In this document: positions 36,098 through 49,371 of the stretch, in pieces
Position numbering within the stretch: the first letter of the stretch is position 1
Layout: every line of letters starts with the position of its first letter
NCBI GenBank assembly: GCA_031761405.1
Contig: JASEVX010000013.1
Coordinates: forward strand, 41,101,653 to 41,165,652
Direction of reading: 5' to 3'
DNA length: 64,000 nt
Source: Serripes groenlandicus
Lineage: Eukaryota > Mollusca > Bivalvia > Cardiida > Cardiidae
Position numbers and translations under genes: made by a program
The notes under the pieces: generated by a model
What the model was told of the DNA's origin: nothing
The model's input: the letters and a program-made list of their open reading frames with translations, nothing else
The model's database searches: none

Positions 36098-37401
36098 ATG
36101 CCCCCACGGAATCTCCGATTCGGGGGGCATATAGTTTTTGGCCTGTCTGTCTGTTGGTCTGTCTGTCTGTTGGTCTGACTGTCTGCACAAAAAAACCTTT
36201 AACCTTGGCCATTACTTTTGAACCATAACAGGTACGGCTACCATATTTCACATGTGTATTCCTTGTGACATGACCTTTCTGTCAGTACCAAAATTTTTGA
36301 CCTTGCGACCTTGACCTTTGACCTAGATGTAGTTTTTGGCCTGTCTGCACGAAAAAAACTTTAACCTTGATCACTTCTTTTGAACCATAACAGGTACGGC
36401 TACCATATTTCACATGTGTATTCCTTGTGACATTACCTTTCTGTCAGTACCAAAATGTTTGACCTTGCGACCTTGACCTTTGACCTAGATGTTGCCATTC
36501 TCGAAAAAAACTTTAACCTTGGCCATTACTTTTGAACCATAACAGGTACGGCTACCATATTTCACATGTGTATTCCTTGTGACATGACCTTTCTGTCAAT
36601 ACCAACATTTTTGACCTTGACCTTTGACCTAGATGTTGCCATTCTCGAAAAAAACTTTAACCTTGGCCATTACTTTTGAACCATAACAGATACGGCTACC
36701 ATATTTCACATGTGTATTCCTTGTGACATGACCTTTCTGTCAGTACCAACATTTTTGACCTTGCGACCTTGACCTTTGACCTAGATGTAGTTTTTGGCCT
36801 GTCTGCACGAAAAAATCTTTAACCTTGACCACTACTTTTGAACCATAACAGGTACGGCTACCATATTTCACATGTGTATTCCTTGTGACATTACCTTTCT
36901 GTCAGTACCAAAATGTTTGACCTTGCGACCTTGACCTTTGACCTAGATGTTGCCATTCTCGAAAAAAACTTTAACCTTGGCCATTACCTTTGAACCATAA
37001 CAGGTACGGCTACCATATTTCACATGTGTATTCCTTGTGACATGACCTTTCTGTCAGTACCAACAATTTTGACATTGCGACCTAGACCTTTGACCTAGAT
37101 GTTGCCATTCTCGAAAAAAACTTTAACCTTGGCCATTACTTTTGAACCATAACAGATACGGCTACCATATTTCACATGTGTATTCCTTGTGACATGACCT
37201 TTCTGTCAGTACATTTTTGACCTTGCGACCTTGACCTTTGACCTAGATGTTGCCATTCTCAATTTTTTTTTTAACCTTCCCCACTACTTTTGAACAATAA
37301 CAGGTAAGGCTACCATATTTCACATGTGTATACCTTGCGACCTTGACCTTTGACCTAGATGTTGCCATTGGGGGGCATCAGTGTTTCACAAACACATCTT
37401 G
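36098..37401. mobile_element. 1.3-kb ATGCCCCC tandem-repeat element inserted in copy 2 only
   Basis: It starts ATGCCCCCACGGAATCTCCG and ends GGGGGGCATCAGTGTTTCAC plus AAACACATCTTG, so GCCCCC and GGGGGC face each other at the ends. Inside are about eight ~155-bp units with TACGGCTACCATATTTCACA and ACCTTGACCTTTGACCTAGA. Copy 1 has an uninterrupted T8 run at the site. Copy 2 has T5 on each side, so a two-base T duplication is the most that can be read. There is no coding capacity. It sits inside a MITE. Confidence 0.88.
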
Positions 37402-37544
37402 TTTTTCTTTACTGTAAATCGCAATAAATGAAACTATAACGATAGATTCGAGTTGAAAACATTGTGAGGAAAAGGAGAACTTGCTCATCATATCATCAAT
37501 AGTTGTCTGCTGCAGTCAGAACGCAACTGGTTGCGGGAAAGTGT

Positions 37545-37771
37545 TAACCCTTTCCCTCATACGACAATTCTGCAGCAGACGACTTTGAACGTATTTTGTC
37601 AAAGCATAGAAAATCTCCATAATTGAATGGATAACCTATGACAAAAAGTGGAAAACATTGTGACAAAAGGAGAAATTGCACGTTTTGTGCAATTTCTTCT
37701 TTTGTCACTATGTTTTCAGAAAGCCGTCTGCTGCAGAGGCGTCAGAAAGCGTCTATATGAGGGAAAGGGTA
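37545..37771. mobile_element. TTAA-type MITE, copy 2
   Basis: Orthologue of 15,715-15,937. The preceding MITE is split into about 36,044-36,097 and 37,402-37,540 by the insertion. Confidence 0.8.
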
Positions 37772-37859
37772 CATGTCTCCCAGTGACACTTTCATTATAC
37801 AAATGTAGTTATCAAGTCTTGGCAGGGGTCATAACGTTTTCCATTAGTTAGACTCTATT

Positions 37860-38190
37860 CTTTTTGTCTCGCCCACGATAGTGGAGTGGGGGACATAGCA
37901 GTCACTTTTTCGGCGACGGCCTCAAAACTTAACATTGGTTATATCACAGCAACACCTGATGGAATGTTTCTGAAACTTTGTCAGATGTATTGTATGGTCA
38001 CGGGACATCATTCAACGTCAACATTTTCAAGGTCAAGGTCATACTTTAGCAGAACTTGAACTTGGTTTGGTAATATAACCTCAAAACATAACCTTGGTTA
38101 TATCTCAGCAACCCCTGATGGAATTTTTCTGAAACTATGTCAGATGTATTGTATGGTCATGGGACATCATGCAACGTCGATATTTTCAAC
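37860..38190. repeat. ~165-bp repeat block, copy 2, third part
   Basis: Orthologue of 16,024-16,355. Confidence 0.85.
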
Positions 38191-38197
38191 TATTTGC

Positions 38198-38529
38198 TTA
38201 AGATGTAACCCCGCTTGCTCTCGGGGAATGGGTATCCAGTTTCAAATCCGGTGCAACCAGTTTAAGTTCCCTTACTAAAGTTTCTCTAGCTCTGGTATAG
38301 CTTAATTGTTTAAATTTCTTAATAAGAGATACTCTATTTTTCGAACAGAACCCCGGCTTAAATAAATAATCATCCGATGATGAAGAGATACCGGCTGCAT
38401 TCATATATCTATTTAACAATGATAAAGGACACGCTTTCTGATCTGTATAACTATGTGATCTTTGTTGAAATTAACATCGTTACATCGTAATTCGGTTACC
38501 TCGCTAATACGAAGAAAACCGGCGTATGC
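38198..38529 (-). pseudogene. Tyrosine recombinase remnant, copy 2
   Basis: Orthologue of 16,357-16,694. A small indel restores a longer in-frame end that reads LKLVAPDLKLDTHSPRASGV, recognisable as the H-x-x-R box region of tyrosine recombinases (usually HSLR). The catalytic tyrosine region is absent. Confidence 0.7.
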
Positions 38530-38841
38530 TTACGTTGATGGGGGTAATGACGGTGAACATTGTAAGTTTCAAAGCAATATCTGTAATAGTTTTGAAAAAA
38601 GTGACGTTGTACAAAAGACTTAACCATGGTGTTACGCAAACGTTATTTTAGACGCCTTTTCAAAAGCGCTTTTGGTTATCTAACAGGATATTATTGTTAA
38701 GTATAGATCGTGACTACACTAAATATGGTACTCGAACCACTGCAATTGAAACAGATATAAGTTTATCAGTTCGACGTTTCATTAGTAGGCTAGAAGACTT
38801 AAAATAACATCACTTAAGGTCACCTGATTGCTCTTGAAGCT

Positions 38842-40194
<1,353 letters not shown>

Positions 40195-41417
40195 TTCCGC
40201 AGATGCGTCAAATTGCGATTACATGAGGGAAATAGTTCAACTGTGTTTTTCTTTTCGAACCAGACAAATTAAATCGACCGTTTACCTTATACAATGAAAA
40301 CAGTGTTCAAAACTAACGATTCTTTCCTCCCCACACGATGTTTTCCCTGTAATCCCTGTAGCCGTTAGGGTTATCTACCGAGGCATTGAACTCCTATGTA
40401 TTTCCTGAATATGTTGGTCGAGTTCGTTTATATTCATGTGTCAGCGGTCAGTCAATATATGCGCCCAAAAACACCATAAACCATAGTACACAGATGTTTT
40501 CAACGAAGGGTCTGTTATAAGTGACATGTAAGATAAAAGGTAAAGATTGTGTAACTAAATATGCAGTGCGTATTTCCTCTCGCGTTAGTTGTATGTATTG
40601 GTAAATATTTTTAGGCATGAGACTACATAAAATATTCCTTCTTTAATTCATTATACATTTTACATTTTACACTGTTAAATTCCTCATCGTGAAAACTTGA
40701 AAACTAAACTTATTCAAGTTGTCGATGTTTCTTAAAACCATAATTAATTGATTAAATATCAGTAATTTGTTCGTTGAATTATAGGTTCATTTGTTCGTTC
40801 GTCTGTTAATTCGTTCGTTCGTTCGTTCGTTCTTGCTGTTGTTCGTTCGTTCGTCCATTCGTTTATTCTTTCGCTCTTGCGTCCATTCAGTCTTTCATTT
40901 AATACGTGATCAGGTTGCAGACATATATCACTCAAACTGTTCAGCCATAAGTTTTATAGTAATCACGTAAAGAAAGGGAGATGGTTATGTGTCTTCTCCT
41001 GGAACGGATACCTTATCCGGCAACTAGTTATACAGGGTCGTTCTACGTATCACCTATCTATACCTTCACTTTTCGCACATGGTTACATTCTTACAAAATA
41101 ATTTACCCAATTACACAATTCTCTTCATCGTATAAACATATACACAGCTTGTTGCTGTACCAAACATACATATACACAGTGTGTTGCTATATCACAAAAC
41201 AGGTTCCAAAGACAAAAGATACCCTTATCTAAAAACTCGCCAGAATTAAGTCCATCTTTAAATTCCCTCCAACATTCTATTTACGCGCAATGCAAATTCA
41301 TTATCAGAACAAGCACATGTACTACGTACATGTATACATAGCTTATACACTAAAGTTTACATATATATCATGCAAACAAATAGAGACACACAATGTTTTC
41401 AAGAGAAAGGCATGTTT
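40195..41417. repeat. Block gamma, crossing the copy 2/copy 3 junction
   Basis: Orthologue of 18,431-19,655. It is interrupted at 41,417 by the copy-3 insertion and resumes at 44,336. Confidence 0.65.
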
Positions 41418-44335
41418 GGGATAGGGGCGTTTCGCCACTATCCCATAGCGAAGCTGCTTTCGAAAAGTCGGATTAAAGCTGCAACCGCAGTCCACATGTG
41501 TATACCTACACCAAAATCGAGTTTTGATTGGTTATAATCTGCCTTTTCAACGATTTCATTGGTTCGACCGAATCACGAAACCCTCCGCTTGCATAAATTT
41601 ATGAGACAAAATAGTTTCTATGAATGAAACACACTCTGAACTATGGTTGACCTCAATGTCAGTAGTGCGAGGTAACGTCGACCGTTCTGTGACCTCATTA
41701 GTTTACAACAGTCGACTTATAGAGAAATGTGCAAAGCACTGTAAATAAAGTTATTGAAAGGAGTTGAAACCATTGTGGCAAAAGTAGAAATTGCCTACGA
41801 AAAGCAATTTCCCCTTTTGTCACAATGTTTTCGATTGTCGTCTGCTGCACATGCGTCTGTAAGCGTCTGTAGGCAGAAAATGGTTACATCCTTCCCATGG
41901 AAGCGGAACCCTTTCCGTGATACTATAACAGTTCGAATATTTAAAAAATATTGTTGAAAATGGAGCTATTGCTGACAATGAGCAATTCCTCCTTTTCACA
42001 CAATGCTTTCAAACACGTTTCAAATTAATTCTTTTCATATTTAAACGTTTTACTATGGACGTTCTTTCCCTCTTTCTCCCTTCCGGACACATTTTGAAGA
42101 ACATGCTAGAGATGAATGATTACGAGCAATTTTGCCTTACATCAAGGGGAAAAATATATAGTTGAAACCTTTGTGGAAAAAGAGGAAATGGGTCATGATA
42201 AACAATTCTGCAGCCGTCTGCTGCACATGCGTCAAAAAGCGACTGTAAGCGGGAAAGGGTTGAACCGTTCCCGTTATAGCTACTTAGTTACAAACAAATG
42301 TTTAAAGTATATTTGCAAACGGAGCAATTGCTGACAATGATCAATTCCTCCTGTTCAAACAATGCTTTGAAACATGAATCAATTTGTTTCTATACGAAAA
42401 CATTTGTCTACAGTTATTATTTTAACCTTTGCCACTTTTAGACACATTTGACTAACCTTAACAAATGAATGATAATCAACAAGTTTGTCTTTTTCCACAA
42501 TGTTTTCATCACTATTCAAAATCATACTTTTATTAATCCAGGTCAATAGTTATGCCTTAGTTCAATGTTGTTCGCTGTATATTTAGTCTATGTGGTCAAG
42601 GTTAAGGAATACTGTAAACAAACTTGTTACAACATAATTCGTCCAAAGAGAGAGGTCCTACTGTGTATACATGCCATGAAATAATGTTACAAACGGTCTC
42701 ACCGCTACTGGGGAAGTGTTGGTAAAACAGGTCGCGTTTTGTGTTGAATATTCTCATGTGTCGCTGTATGTAGACCCTACTAGCAAATAGAAATTAAATC
42801 TACAAATTATAGATAAGTTAATTTCAACATTGATTGATTGGGGTTTAACGCCGTTTTTAACATTTCTTCAGTCATATCACGGCGGCCAGTTCACCTACAA
42901 ATGTATTTCCTGGTTTTCTCAAACCAGTACTCCTCACAACAATCTTCCCAAGCAACTGGCTGCGTTTCCACATAGACTTAGCCCATTGGTGAAAGACGAA
43001 TGACGCATGACGCATTGACTTTTGTCAAACGTCGGAAAGAAATTTGGCCGAATTTGTCAACACATCCGAGTTATAACCGCAAGGTCATTATTTATTTTAT
43101 AATTGAGAAGCTTCTAGCGATTTTGGGACTAAAATTATAATGTATATGCATTTGCGTTAATTGAAGACTCATCGTTCATCAACGTGTAATATAGTCCTAG
43201 ATGTATCTGTTGACAAATAAACTAGAAATGTAGTCTAAATAGGTTTTTGAAAATTAACCTTGACGGTCCGGTCCCGTTTCGGAGATACAATTAAATTGCA
43301 AATACTTTACAAATACCATACTCTAAGCTGACGTGTTTTGACGCATCGAACCTGTCTTCTGTAATCAATACTTTATGAGTTGTCTCCGTCTGTAAAGCTT
43401 GGATGTATAATCCGGCGTCCGGCCGGCTGTCTGCCTGAATGTGCATTTGTCCGTCCGTCATGGATTGCATGTATTGGTTAACACGTTGTTTCTGTATGAC
43501 AGATTTATTTCAAAGTGGTCACAATTATACCCGTGTGATCAGGAGAACGGCAAAGTACTAGGTACATAACTCTGGTCTGTTTTTTCAGTTATCTCCATTT
43601 TTCCTTATTTAGTTCAGCGATTGTCTCAATTAACTTTCATTGTATCAATTTCAAACTTGGTTTGTAGGTAACTTATGACCTACAGATTTGCAGTGCACCA
43701 TTACCATAAATTTAGCATGCTGCGTTTGGAGTGTGTATATTTTTGTCTTTCAATGTTCTCACTTATTATATGCAACACGTGCGTTCCGTGAAATTCCCTT
43801 TTTCGTTAATGAGTGCTTCCCAAAGCTTTGTACTTCGTCAAATCTAATCTGTTTTTTAGGTGTAAACTCAATTTTTTCATTTCTTCGGTTATTGTCTCAA
43901 TATATGTCCAATATATCAATTTAAGACTTGGTGTATAGGAAACTCAGAGCTGCAATTGTGCAGTGCAAAAGAAACATAACTCTATCATGCTTTCGATCGT
44001 CTTTCATTTATCAGCATGATTACAATATACATTGTGGATCTTTAGTGATTTCTGAACTAAAAATATTTTAATTAAGGGTAGCTGCTCGTTTTTTTTTTGT
44101 CAATTTTTTGTCCTTCATTATTTTGTTTATACAAGAAAAGGGTAAAACTTTGACAAATGAGGTATATGTTATTGGCAGGCAATATGTGTTGCTTCAAACA
44201 TTTTTGGTTTGGTTTGTTTAAAGGTCATTGTTTCATTGTTTCAACAATGTTTGTCCATATGATCTATGCCATATGTTTTCAACTAACATATGCCCCCTAT
44301 ACCATCAGCGCTTTCAGCGCTTTGATTTTACTGTC
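41418..44335. mobile_element. 2.9-kb composite insertion unique to copy 3
   Basis: Copies 1 and 2 read CATG followed by a T run and ACTGTCATTTCGC. Copy 3 has 2,918 bases inserted in the T run. It begins with a perfect 27-base hairpin (GGGATAG-G-GGCG-TTT-CGCC-A-CTATCCC) and ends CAGCGCTTTCAGCGCTTTGA. Inside are a ~340-bp unidentified head with two ATTGGTT motifs, three decayed MITE cores (about 41,760-41,890, 41,905-42,020, 42,150-42,270), a SINE body (42,830-43,052) and further AT-rich sequence with CCGTCCGTC runs. There is no credible long reading frame. Flanking T counts allow only a two-base target duplication. Confidence 0.8.
42830..43052 (-). mobile_element. SINE body without tRNA head
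   Basis: On the plus strand it reads TGATTGATTGGGGTTTAACG, CCGTTTTTAACATTTCTTCA, GGCGGCCAGTTCACCTACAA, CAAGCAACTGGCTGCGTTTC and TTTGTCAAACGTCGGAAAGA. The orientation is therefore minus, with an ATTG-type tail. The promoter-bearing head seen at 60,803-60,862 is missing. Confidence 0.75.
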
Positions 44336-44464
44336 ATTTCGCATGTGTATTTAGTGTTATCTGACCTAGTAATATGCGGAAGTAGAAGATATAGCAAGGA
44401 CACGGAATGCTCAACTTAAACATTTGTTGAGGTATTGTGATTGATTATTTAAATGGAATAATTG

Positions 44465-46935
44465 TTTAACAGGTATGTTTGAACGTTTATGTATCGCATT
44501 ATTTTATAATAATGAAAGATAATGTTTAATATTGAGGTCATGACCACATTAATCGGATACACCACACACATATTTACATCCCCATTTAACCAAGGAAGAT
44601 TGGTTCATGTCGATACATGAATACACGTATTCTTCGTAATGTATATACGACTGACCGAGTCTTGATTACAAATATATTTACGTACACATATACATACATA
44701 GAGCGCTCGGTTGAGTCTGTATTACCAATGTTAGGGCTTTCTTTATAAATGTGTATCAGTTAATACACATTAATGAACTCCATCTTAGTGTATCCTTCGT
44801 TTTCTTGTGACTTAATATGTTCCTATTACTTCATTACATTAAAGTACATTGGACACTTTTCTTGACGAAATCATTAAATAAGGCGGGTATTTTTGTGTGT
44901 AAACAAAAGTTAGAACATATGTATCAAGAGCTGTAGATAGTTGACGTAATTTCATATACATATACTATATTCCTTATTCAACCTCTTAGCCACTTTGAGT
45001 ACTCTAACGCATCATCTCACAGTGACGACTTCTGGGAGGACCTACATTATTGGACGTAACACTCATTTTGTTTGACTTTAAACAACATTTGTTTATCACG
45101 AAATAATATGGAAAAGGCACAGCCTCAAAACAAGTATAGAACACGACAATATATTACAACTATTCATCCATGTCATCAGCTGTATTTAATAGCAGCTTTA
45201 AACTATATGACAATGACTTTTGTTAATATATTCTTGATCCTACAGAATACATGTCCGTAGAAAGTGTATATATATATCAATATATCAGTTTTACCCTTTT
45301 CCACATACATCCAATCTGTAGCAGACGACTTTGAAACATAAGCTAGATCTTGGATAATCTCCATAGATAAAAGTGTATTTACTGAAAAATGTTGAAAACA
45401 TTGTGGCAAAATGAGAACTTGCTCATTTTGAGCAATTTCTCATTTTGTCACATTGTTTTCAAAAGTAATATGCTGCAGAGGCGTCAAAAAATGTATGAAG
45501 AGTGAAATGGAGTGTTATTAAGAATTTTGCTGAGATTGTAAGCAATCAAGATCAAAATAGAGTAATTATGCTCAGCAATATGTTAACTGAAACATAGTGT
45601 TATTTGAAAATAAGTTTAAATTGCAAAATACCAAAATTTGAAAGTTGACATAAATAATATGGAAAAAAAGGTTATAATGAAAATGAAAGAAATGGATTAC
45701 ATGTACCCTTGCAGTATGTATTTATAGCTTCAAATACAATTTTGTTTAAAAACATAATTATAAACTTGCTTATATAGCATATATATAATAAATGTTCACA
45801 TGATGTGATGATTAGCCTCAGCTACTTTGAAGTTAGATATATGGAAAAGATGAAGTTTAACCTTAACCCTTTCCCTCATATAGACGCTTGCTGACGCCTC
45901 TGCAGCAGTATATGAGCTACCTTATCTCATTAATAAAACCGCATACACGCAATCTCTACACAAGGAGTCTTCTTTCTTGGTAGTTCTTTGTATTGTTAGG
46001 ATGCATTTTGCCAAGTGTGAATGAATCAAGTTCAAATTGTAAATACATCAACTTGTGACATAGCTAATACTTCTCTTTGTTTGGAGAGAATTAATTTGGA
46101 ATAATGATTATTGGGTTCAGTGAAGAAAAAAAAGAATTTATAACTAGAAGTAATAAACTGTTAAAATAACTTAAAAATCGAAAATGTGTCCTTACGAGCA
46201 ATTTCTTTGAAGGGTCACAATTCTAACAATAATGTGTGGACACCTAAATCTAAGTACCTTACGTGTACAATTGTACATTGCAAGGAATATTCGTAGACAT
46301 ATGTGTCGATTTCGTTATATATTACTAAAATATTTATGAAGCTTAAAAAGAAAAAAAATCCCCAAAACAACCCTGTCCCACATACACGAAATCTGCGGAC
46401 GACTGAAACTATGAAGGAATAAATATAAAAATCAAAGCGGCGAAGGTACTGTGGCGAATGTGAAGGGAAATCTTGCTATTTGTCAGGCAGTATCTCGGTG
46501 TAGGTAGGCCTTGCGATTTTAATAGTATTACTCTCCGGTTAGCGTTAGTTTGAGAATAATCAAATGTCAACACTCTAGAAGCTGCATGTTTTACTGTAGA
46601 AAGTTGAAAATTTGCCAGAATGATTGTCTTTGTAATAGTTATTAAAAGTTAAGCTTAGTTCTAATATGGGTCATCATGTGTAAACACTAGGTCATACGAA
46701 ATTTAAGAAACAATATGTTGCCACTCAAGTGACCACAGTTTTAGCTCAAGAATGATGAATTTGTCTTGGTGATATTTCAGCAAAATGTATTGTGTCATAG
46801 TGTGTCCGTCACAAGGTAACTCGGTGATATTTAAGAAAAAATATTGTGTACACTTAAGAAACTGCATTTTCGAATTTAACTTGTTGACATTTTGTCAGAT
46901 TATTTGTATTGATGATATCTGGGCTAATTGTAAAA
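44465..46935. other. AT-rich intergenic, copy 3, with MITE remnants
   Basis: Orthologue of 434-2,924. The MITE remnants are at 45,294-45,521 and from 45,867. No gene is supported. Confidence 0.7.
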
Positions 46936-47140
46936 CAGGCCGAGTGGTTAGCGTAGGGAATTTGGAACGGAGCGTCAAGAGTTTGATCATCAGTCACATG
47001 TAGCGATCATGGTTTAGTGCCCATGGGCAAGACACATTTCCAAACCTAGTGTCTTAACCCAGGGAACATGACTAAGAGAAATGTCGCCGTGATATAACTG
47101 AAATAATATTGAAGATGGTGTTAAACCACAAAACAAAACC
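46936..47140 (+). mobile_element. tRNA-derived SINE A, copy 3 orthologue
   Basis: Same as 2,925-3,128. Confidence 0.75.
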
Positions 47141-47200
47141 TATCAAAAACGAAGTCACTTTACAAAATTGAAGACAATTCTTGTTTACTCTGAAGAAACT

Positions 47201-47405
47201 GCACGGAGAAGATATTGATGCAGTTGTAGATCGTTAGCTGCTTATACCAAAGGCTTCCGGGTTCGAATCACATGATGCGCGGGTTCTGTCAATGGGATTT
47301 TCTTTAAACTCAAACGGTTAAGTCTCCACGAAGCAAACATCGACAATTATTAATATAAGCTACAAGCTTGTCTTACAATCGTTGTTAAATACATAAGTTT
47401 AAAAA
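47201..47405 (+). mobile_element. tRNA-derived SINE B, copy 3 orthologue
   Basis: Same as 22,535-22,742, with an intact B box. Confidence 0.65.
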
Positions 47406-47931
47406 AACTAAGCCTCACGTTTGACTTTTTTATCACATTATGTCACAATGTTTTTAACTCAATTATCATACTTTCCTTTACAGAGATTTCCCATATGAAT
47501 GCCAAGATGTTTTAACAAGCTTACTCTTTCGGAAGATTTCCATTTAACATTACAGATGTCCGTGTTACACGGGCCGTTAAATAAATTTGCAGATACAGCT
47601 TAAATGAGTAAAGCATAAACTCGTCGATGACTCGAAGTAATTTATGGATTCCTTGCGAAGTCGAGTTATCGAGGGTCTACTGTAATACGGTTACGGTGAA
47701 AACGTTTTTGACCGCCAAGTAAACAAAGATACCGAATTACGCGTAGTAGAAAAATAACCCAACAGATGACTTCCACGTAAACGTAAAGAACACATCTTAA
47801 ATGAAAGTATAATTCTTCAAATCTGACAATTTGTTTAAAAAAGAGATGAGAACAAGCATGTAGTTGCAATAGGGGAAATTCTTCAATATAAGGGCTTTCT
47901 CCTTTTGTAACAATGTTCCCAAAATTATCTA

Positions 47932-48255
47932 CTGCAGATGCGTGTACATGAGGGAAAGGGTTAAAGCCCATTTTATGTTCGACCTGAGCTAACATGTTTC
48001 ACACCATTTCCTTGATACAACGAAACAAATGTTCAAAACGAACGATTTTTTTTCATTCTCACACGAAGTGTTCAATGCTATACCTGCAGTCTTTGGGTTA
48101 AGCCACCAAATCATTGAATCAATGTATTTCCTTAATATGTCGGTGCAGTTTTATTTTCATATTCATGTATCAGATGTCAATTGATGTTCATAAAATAACA
48201 TATAGCACATATGAGAGCTGGATATGTCATGAACGTCATGTTAGATAATATGGTA
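47932..48255. repeat. Block alpha, copy 3, truncated by deletion
   Basis: It follows copy 1 from 3,926 to 4,246 and then jumps to the equivalent of 6,498. The deletion removes the rest of block alpha, the ~165-bp repeat block and the upstream TRIM pseudogene. Confidence 0.9.
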
Positions 48256-49359
48256 TTAGAAATGCAGTGTCATAATTGTTTATGTTTGTTCTTAAAATAT
48301 GATTGTGTTTCTGTAAAACACAATCGTAAGGCATTTGCGAGCAGTGTAGTTTCAGATCAGCCAGCGCCAGACAAGTCTTTCTCCTCACCTGTAATACTTA
48401 CGTTTATATTTGTTTTTGAATGGTGTAAAGACAATTGCAATTGCATACATATGATTATTCTATATATGTCTAGCATGCGTGTAATTATAAAGAGCTTTGA
48501 TGTTAATGAAACAGTAACGTATTATTATCCAACTTAAACACATGAACTGTGTATATTTAACAATAAATGCAGCTCCATCATTATAGGTGATACGGTTCTA
48601 TTATATTATGCTTCATATATATGTTTACATGCAGTATGTTTGTTTATGCTTATTGAGTCATTTGCGGGAAGGAGACGGGTATGTGATGCCCCCATGTATA
48701 ACTATGCACATGTATGGAACGCATTTACTGTCTTAGTATGTTGTATTGTATTATACGCAGTACATTTTCATGTATACGAAGTGAATTGACGTGGTACATG
48801 TTGCACGATATGCGGTGCATTTTCTGTTATATATGGTGGTTATTTAATAATATCCAGTGTTAAAGTGTGTAGATACAGTAGAATAACCATCATATGGTAT
48901 GCAAAAAGAGTCATATGCAATACAAACAACATTATATGCAGTTCAAATGACATTTTATTCAGTCAGTCTTACGAACCATGCGGTGGTATTTTGATTATAC
49001 GCAGTAGTTTTACCATTATATGCGGTGCAATTCCATTACGATGATCATACTTTCCGGCATATAAGCGAGTATGACAGTCGATTCAATATATATATATATA
49101 TATAAATAGAACGGTGACTTAGAACGGTGACTTAGAATTGTACTGGTGGCAAATGCTGAAAGGTTGTTTTTCACAGAGCACCGTTCATTTAGTCTTCTTT
49201 TCTCCATGTGTGAAATATACATGAAGAAATAATGTGTATTTATGTAAATGTAAATATATTTATAAGCAATATAATTTTTATGCTTGAATTATTTATTTTA
49301 TACTTATAAGTAATATTTCCTCGCCGAAATCTTAACATAAATATTTAATTATATTACAG
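48256..49359 (+). other. 5' region of the copy 3 TRIM-like gene
   Basis: Orthologue of 6,498-7,599, ending at the same splice acceptor. The stretch 48,211-48,537 can be read as a fused open frame across the deletion joint, but nothing supports it as a gene. Confidence 0.6.
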
Positions 49360-49371
49360 ACTAAAGACACA

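Noticed and set aside
48211..48537. 108-codon frame across the copy 3 deletion joint
   Set aside because: Created by fusing block alpha DNA to gene-flank DNA; nothing suggests translation.
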